Of a stretch of DNA of 64,000 bases, positions 57,578 to 64,000 are shown one piece after another; positions within the stretch are counted from its first letter, which is position 1, and each line of letters starts with the position of its first letter. A model generated the notes under the pieces. The model was not told where the DNA came from. It did not search any database and worked only from the letters and a program-made list of their open reading frames with translations. The DNA is from Adineta ricciae. Lineage: Eukaryota > Rotifera > Eurotatoria > Adinetida > Adinetidae. The stretch is from contig CAJNOJ010000192.1 of the NCBI GenBank assembly GCA_905250025.1, positions 62,001 through 126,000 of the forward strand. The letters are read 5' to 3'. The translations under genes were made by a program, and so were the position numbers.

Positions 57578-58942
57578 ATTTACAAGATTCTTTAATGAAA
57601 ATTTCTTCTTGATTGTATCGAATTATTTCAATAAAACTGATTTGATCATTCTTTCGATAACAATAACATTGATTAATCTATAAATCTACCGTGTTTGAGT
57701 TTCTCAACAAAACAAACCGACATGAGTGTCTTTTCTCTATCCTCAAACTGATGATATAAGAAGCAGTTGTTCCAATAATTTCCGAGGAAAATCTATACAA
57801 AAAGATGTCTAGATCCTACTCTCAATGATAAGCAGTTTGTTCTTCAATTGCAACTCAAATTCATCCTATTACATAGCTCTTTGAAATGCTATGAAAACGA
57901 AGTGATTCGTCTAAAATAGAAACATACTGTAAGAAAAGATTTTCACGACTAAATTCCTTTCGCATTGACCGATATTCATTCAAACATTGCCTCATTTTTT
58001 CCCCGTTTGATCAATGACTGTAAATTAGGATCTTCAATATTCACTGTTCATCTATAAATGACTTTATTATCGTTGTTGGTAGTATTATTGAACGACTTTG
58101 CTCAGTTTGTATGACCGATAAAATGCATATTTTTTCCTATTGGCAATGAATTTCTTCTTTCGCAGTATTCATCGACGTCAAACATTGATCACAATCGACA
58201 CAAAACAGTACTGTTCAAATTCTGACAATTTAATTTGATTTTCAACATATAAACATATTTTTCAACAAATATTCATACAGAAAACAATCATAATATCACC
58301 TACACAATTATACGGTGCACTTTCCACCCAAAAAAGAGAACCACAACGTTCATCCGTCTATACTGTAATTCTACATATTGACAAGCAGAGAAGAAAAACA
58401 TCATTACAATTTTCTTTGAATATTTGAAAAGACAGAATCAGAGAAAACTACTATATGACATGGATACGAACATCAACAATATTTCAAATGTATTATACAA
58501 AATATGTCATCATACGCTATGGTTACTACATCAAACATTCTGCAATACTAGAGATTATTAACCATAAATAATTACATTTCATGCTTCTTGTGCCATTTTT
58601 GAACATGTTTCACTGTATGATTTAACTGTGAAAATCGTAACACTTTAATGAAGTCGAACATACTCAACGCAATTACCAAATAGACAGACAAAGCGAGTCT
58701 TTTGAGAACTATTAAATATAGTTTGGATAATTGTCTCTTAACCTTTAATTAATAAAGATTTACAATAAGAATTTTGCTTTAAACATAGAATATAATAGGT
58801 AATCCACGTTACTACTCCTTTTAACAGCAATAATCCATTCTTTCAAAAAAATATTTTCCTCTATTCTTAATATGTTCATATATAAAATATACTTCGATTC
58901 ATCTCTATCTATCTTCACTTTTTCCACAACAAATCCATGAAG
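57578..58942. other. Intergenic stretch, nothing recognised
   Basis: About 1.4 kb of AT-rich sequence without open frames of note on either strand. Confidence 0.45.
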
Positions 58943-59167
58943 TCATAGTATCTTATTATACATGAAATCATTTGACAAAGCTCTGGTCCATTGATGATTG
59001 ATAAACTCATCACAGTCACAATCGTATCTCCACGAGAAATCAATTTCTTGATAACTAACTTCATTTGTTATATTGTACATGTCTCCATATTTTGGAGGTC
59101 TATTTAGATGAAATGTACACATATTGTGATATGTCTGAGTGCAGAAAAATAGAAATAAAAAATGCAA
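58943..59167 (-). CDS. Possible small secreted protein or exon
   Basis: 74-codon frame with a hydrophobic start (FLFLFFCTQ) and Cys-containing sequence (MCTFHLNRPP, WRYDCDCDEFINHQWTRALS). The CxC followed by F.NxxW loosely recalls the ectodomain landmarks of the protein at 1-2148 (CxC, then SNRWI). It could be a remnant of that family or an isolated exon. No splice partner was found. Confidence 0.25.
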   Translation of the reverse strand: MHFLFLFFCTQTYHNMCTFHLNRPPKYGDMYNITNEVSYQEIDFSWRYDCDCDEFINHQWTRALSNDFMYNKIL

Positions 59168-59573
59168 TTTATTTGAATTATATTATTAAAATAAACTTTT
59201 TCACTAATGAAAAGAAGAACGCTTAATATGTTACTTACGGTAATTGCATCTTTTTTATGAAAAACTATGTTTAATTTATGAAGGAGTGGAGATCTGAACT
59301 TTATGTCGTTGTTTCATTGTGATGAAATGTGAATTTCTACAAAAACCAATGATAGAGTTTAAACACTGAAATTATTTACTTATTAACATTTGTTTTCTTT
59401 CTCTTTCATAACTTTTGTTCTCTAATTAGCAAAAAACTTTCTTGTATATGAAGAAAATGCGTATTTATGATGATTAAATTTTCATCGGAAAGTTTTTCAC
59501 AAAATGAAAAGTAATAAAGCGCATAGACAAACATCGCACATTTTATTGTGTAAGCAGAATAAACGAGTTAAAC

Positions 59574-61273
59574 ATGTTAGGAATAGTTGTTCTTGTCTCG
59601 TTATTAGCAATGGTTGATTGTCTCAAAATTGGAAAAATGGAAAATTACATATTCATAGGTGATATCAATGAAACATTGATTAATGTAACGATAGATCAAT
59701 GTACATGTCAAATGTTACAATTAAATAAAATAATTTGTGCTCTGAATTATTTCTCATCGTCTCAAAGTTGTCAAATCTTCTATTCGGATACTGATACAAT
59801 TCAAGTCGAATTTCAGTTCAATTCAACACTATTATTTGTCAATCAATCATTCATATCAGTCATTGATAACCAAATAACTGGTAAGGATTTCATAGATAAT
59901 CATTTACAAAACTAATTGAATCATCGCGTATAAATAAATGTTTATAACGAGAAGTTACCATTTTGTTACTGTATAGTTTCCACTACTCAACAGTCGAGTA
60001 TTTATCATTTTTCGTTACCCGATTTTTACATTTCATTTTCTCACGAAATCTAAAGGATCAACTACGAGTACATCATCTTCATCATCATCCACCTCTACAT
60101 CGTCATCATCATCGACAACATCAACATCAACATCTGAAGGTATGTAATATCTCAAAACCGATCACAGTTTCGTCGATTTATTCATACGGCATAAAAACTG
60201 ACTTTATTTGCTCTTATAATTGATTTACAAGTCATCAGAGTGCGATTTCACTGTGTTTGTTGTGTTATTTAGTATGGAGAGCAACCGCAACTCTAAACAC
60301 TGCACGAAATCGACACACTGCCACACTTTTAGCCAATGGAGCAGTTTTAATTGCAGGTGGATCCGATGGTAGCGTACCTCTTAATGATGCTGAATTATAT
60401 GACTCTTCGACAGACAGTTGGACGATAACCGGAAAAATGAATTCTGCTCGATTTGGTCACACTGCAACGCTTCTAACCAATGGGCAAGTATTAGTGACTG
60501 GTGGATATAATAGTGCAGGTATAATGTACAGTGCTGAACTATATGATCCATCAACAGGTATCTGGAAAACAACAGCAAATATGGGCACTGCCCGAGGCTA
60601 TCATACAGCATCGCTTTTACCCAATGGGAAAGTATTTGTTGCAGGCGGATACGATTTTCTTGGTTTTCTCAGCAGTGCTGAACTATACGACTCATCGACG
60701 GGCGCTTGGAAGGTAGCTGCAAGCATGAATACAAATCGATTCAATCATACAGCAACGGTTTTACCAAGTGGCACAGTCTTAATTGTGGGTGGATATGGTG
60801 ATAAGATTCTCAATAGTGCTGACTTGTATAACCCATCAAAAGACACTTGGACAACAAAAGCAAATATGAATACAGCACGCAGCAATCACACTGCAACACT
60901 CTTATCAAATGGAAACGTGTTAGTTGTGGGTGGAAAGAATAGTAGCACTTTTCTTAACACTGCTGAATTATATAACCCATCAACAGACACTTGGGTGATA
61001 ATATCAAATATGAGCACAGCACGATCAAGACATTCTGCATCATTCTTACTAGATGGAACCGTTTTGGTCGCTGGTGGACAGAACAATGGAAGTTCTTGTG
61101 TTAACAGTGCTGAATTATATAATCCAACAACAGACATTTGGACAATGATACCACGCATGAATGCTGCTCGAGCACATCATACTGCATCAGTTTTATTAGA
61201 TGGAACAGTTTTAGTGGCAGGCGGATCGAATAGTGGTACGATTAATGCTCTCAAGACCGCCGAGTTTTATTAG
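59574..61273 (+). CDS. Secreted kelch-repeat protein with Ser/Thr linker
   Basis: Exon 1 (59574-59880) encodes a signal peptide (MLGIVVLVSLLAMVDC) and a ~85-residue Cys-containing domain (QCTCQMLQL, SCQIFYSD). Exon 2 (60056-60139) encodes a pure Ser/Thr linker from a TCA/ACA microsatellite. Exon 3 (60273-61273) encodes about seven kelch-type blades of 47-49 residues, with recurrent HTATLL, VLVAGG, AELYDPSTDTW and MNTAR motifs. The HTATLLxxGxVLxAGG style is typical of bacterial kelch/galactose-oxidase-like propellers and of rotifer expansions. The protein is probably extracellular and glycan- or protein-binding. No catalytic copper ligands were recognised. The last blade closes at KTAEFY with the stop at 61273. 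The microsatellite-derived linker suggests domain joining by exon shuffling. Confidence 0.88.
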
Positions 61274-62023
61274 CAGAACATCATGAAGAAATACCTTATT
61301 CAATAAACTAAATAATACCATTTGTTATTGCAAACACATTACATATTATTGCTCGTTTTTATCTTTCGCCAAATCGTGAATGTTATTTTGGGAAAATAAA
61401 AAGTGATTTTACCATCGATGATCTTTTTTTTTCTTTGGATCAAATAATTGACAGGGGATTGAGGACCAGCGTGTGGCGGAAAACACAGAGGTGCACACTT
61501 CATTTTTGGAATATTTTGTTTTTGTGATATTTAAACGATTTTTTCACTTGACAAAGTCAAGAGAACGGTTAAAGAAAAAACACATAAGATCGAAAGTTTC
61601 ATTATTTATCAAATGAGAAGTCAACATCATACTCGTTGTCTTTACTAATTTTCTAATGGCTATTCTAGAAGGAATTTTCTTTCAAATTAACTAAGCAATA
61701 CTTGAAACATTTTCGATCTGAATATCTTCGTAACATTCAACATCATTTGAAATAACACGAACAATCCTGAGCATTATTTACTACTGATGTTCTATCAGCA
61801 TTGACTTATGAGACATACCGAAAGTATCGCGATTGATAGGAAAGTTGAATACATCATTATTGGAACCACATTATCCAGAAAAATTAGATACTAAAAACAT
61901 GTTTAGAGAAATGCTTACTTGTTTGCTGATACTGCTCCATTCCATGATACAGCATTCATGAAATTTGTCGTATTTTTCTCTCGAAAACTCGAGTAAATCT
62001 TTATTTTGAAAATAACACAACAA
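61274..62023. other. Intergenic between convergent genes
   Basis: A poly(T)/AT-rich stretch downstream of both the kelch gene and the minus-strand transporter. No coding or RNA feature seen. Confidence 0.4.
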
Positions 62024-64000
62024 TTAACTTTTTATCGAACTTTCATTTAATAACTTATCTTCATTTGTAGATTCGTTTGCTCGTTCCGTTTGGGAACCAC
62101 GAATACTAAAATTACAAATCGTTTCAATATCTCTTTTACACTGACATACGAACCAAAGTAAACCCATCTGTTCTGTATCTTGAATCGTCTGTGGCAATGG
62201 TTTATTCAACGTTTCCGGTAACATGAGAACAGTAAGTGCTGCGATCAATGACAATGTACCGAATAAAACAGTTGGAAGATTGATCCAAACGCGTGCCTAC
62301 AAACATTTGAGTCATATCAAATACGAAGAAATTCTTGAGATACAGACTAACATATCATTGCTCGTTGTAGCAACAATTGCACCAACTCCTACGAAACGAA
62401 TTGTTAAATAGATTTTGCAAAGAAAGAAGAAGATTCGTACGTGCAGACATTGAACACAATCCCATTCCTGTACTTCGCACTCGAGTGGGAAATAATTCAT
62501 TCGAGTAAATATAAATCGTTCCATAACTAATCGAAACAAGAAATTTCGATGAAATATTCATTACAAATCTCAGAATTCCTCCACGCTGATCGTTGTATAT
62601 CAAAATAGTCAAGAATGAAACAATCACAAAGCAAAATACTGCTGTTAAATAAGGAATTTTTCGACCGATACGATTTAAAGTAAGATAAATTGTAATGTAA
62701 GCAAGAAGTTCTACACAAGCTGATGTTGTAAATGATACTAAAAGGAAATGAAATGAAGTCGATTCAATGTGTGAAAAGAATTTTACAGTATGGATCGAAA
62801 CCCCATGAGCCAGTACTTTGAGAAACTCCATAATAAGCTAAATTTTGAACAAACCATTGAAAAAATAAATTGAAACTTATAATTAACATGATTTTCGATC
62901 GAAATAATGACAAAATTCCAAATCGATCGTTCGAATCGTGCGATTTCTCAAGATCAGCAAACATTCTCCGACATGCTGCGTCATCAAACGACTTTTTATT
63001 CGTTTTCGCGATCTTTCTCAAGAGAATTTCCGCTTGTCTATATCGTCCTTTACTGAGTAACCATCTCGGCGATTCAGGTATAACACTAAACAAGAATTTC
63101 ATCAAATCATTTTTCATTTTACCGTTACTTACAAATGTAGAAATACAAATGGAGCTGTAAATAACGATAAAGCTAATGTTAAATGTCTCCATTCACGAAT
63201 AAAATAAGCAAAAAAACTTAAAACTAGTTGACCAAGTGCAAAACATATATGAAGACTTGTTCCAACAAGAAATTTCTTTTTCGGACCCACAAGTTCAGTG
63301 ACTACACGAAAACTTTTTCATTTTCAAATAAAGTAAATGTCAAATTTACCTAATACAAAATCAGTAATTCCAACGCCTCGAGTTACACAAGCTAAGATAA
63401 ATCGACCGAATGTATATGATAAATAACTTGGCCAAAATCCAAATAACTTTTTTTGAGGAAAAAACGTACAAATAAATCCCGAACATGCTGTCAATACCAA
63501 ACAAATGCTGATTATTGGTCGACGACCGTATCTTAATCATGCAGAAATGTTCGTTTTTTTCTCAACTTCCGTTATGCGAAATGGAGTTTATACTTATCAG
63601 CAAGAATTCCAAAGAATATCGAGCCAATCATATAACCGACGAAAAAAATGTTTTGTACCGTTGAACGAAAAACCGTTCGATCACAAACCATCGACCACTA
63701 TAGGAAAGAGAAATGAAAAACAAACATAATTTTACGGAATCAATCGTGAGTACTTCTTCAACAAGTGTATAATTGTAATATTTTTTATCAAATACAAAAT
63801 CGTAACACGCTTTTGTTTGATTATTCTGTTTGATATAACATCGTTGACATTCTCTCACTGAAATTTTCGTATTCGTTTTACAATATAATTCATCTGGTTG
63901 ATTTAAATGATAATGGTTTTGTGAATAAAGATTGTCGTTTTCATTTAATTTACAACGAAATGAAGGTGTGGCAGCAGTGAATGACCAAGTATAAACTACA
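62024..64000 (-). CDS. Organic cation/anion transporter, SLC22-type MFS (5' end outside window)
   Basis: Several short exons on the minus strand, with the stop at 62024. From the window edge inward: a large Cys-containing loop after TM1 (SVRECQRCYIKQNNQTKACY), WSMVCDRTVFRSTVQNIFFV, the MFS signature FFGILADKYGRRPI (formed across a 5' GTATAA/ATTAAG splice), later PESPRWLLSKGRYRQA at the start of the central cytoplasmic loop, and NELFPTRVRSTGMGLCSMSA near TM10. The C-terminus has VLMLPETLNKPLPQT and a polar tail. This order is that of SLC22 organic ion transporters of the plasma membrane. Substrate unknown. The N-terminus and TM1 are outside. Introns are about 45-60 bp. Confidence 0.9.

Overview
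The window looks like nuclear DNA of a bdelloid rotifer (Adineta/Rotaria-like). The evidence is AT-rich sequence, compact genes with many 45-65 bp GT-AG introns, rotifer-style expanded membrane-protein and GPCR families, several non-metazoan-looking enzymes, and many decayed transposons next to intact genes. No tRNA, rRNA or CRISPR array was recognised. All exon structures were worked out by eye from frame and splice-site consistency.

1-9.7 kb: a membrane protein with two homologous ectodomain units (partial, minus), a pseudogene of a type II membrane protein with an in-frame TGA, a secreted GH27 alpha-galactosidase with an inserted lectin-like region, a convergent nucleoside deaminase, a divergent rhodopsin-type GPCR, then an inverted array of ~20-bp repeats and a small pseudogene. 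10-18 kb: an F-box protein, a foldback (MITE-like) element, a long gene-poor stretch and a novel-type protein kinase C. 18.5-33 kb is the gene-dense metabolic core: a SnoaL/NTF2-like protein, a multi-exon IQ-motif protein, an NTMT1-like N-terminal methyltransferase, an ethanolamine kinase, a 6-phosphogluconolactonase, a cysteine-dioxygenase-like pseudogene, a four-TM gene remnant and a purple acid phosphatase.

33-42 kb is a transposon graveyard. It holds a helicase fragment next to a GGATCC-rich repeat, a TIR-bounded 2.7-kb element, a secreted Cys-containing protein, a decayed hAT transposase and a near-perfect 303-bp foldback element. 42-49 kb: a B-box/coiled-coil/discoidin protein and two tandem GPCR paralogues with mosaic identity. 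49.2-56.5 kb: one ~7.3-kb non-LTR retrotransposon bounded by a 17-bp target-site duplication. Its ORF1 and APE-endonuclease/RT ORF2 are broken by many stops, but an intact third ORF with signal peptide, transmembrane segment and coiled coils lies between ORF2 and the poly(A) end. 56.5-64 kb: a secreted, probably GPI-anchored protein, a secreted kelch-repeat protein and an SLC22-type transporter running off the window.

The most unusual items are the retrotransposon with an intact membrane-protein ORF3, the internally duplicated membrane protein at the left edge, the TIR element with its recurring CAGTCGAGGG-type motif, and the mosaic GPCR pair.
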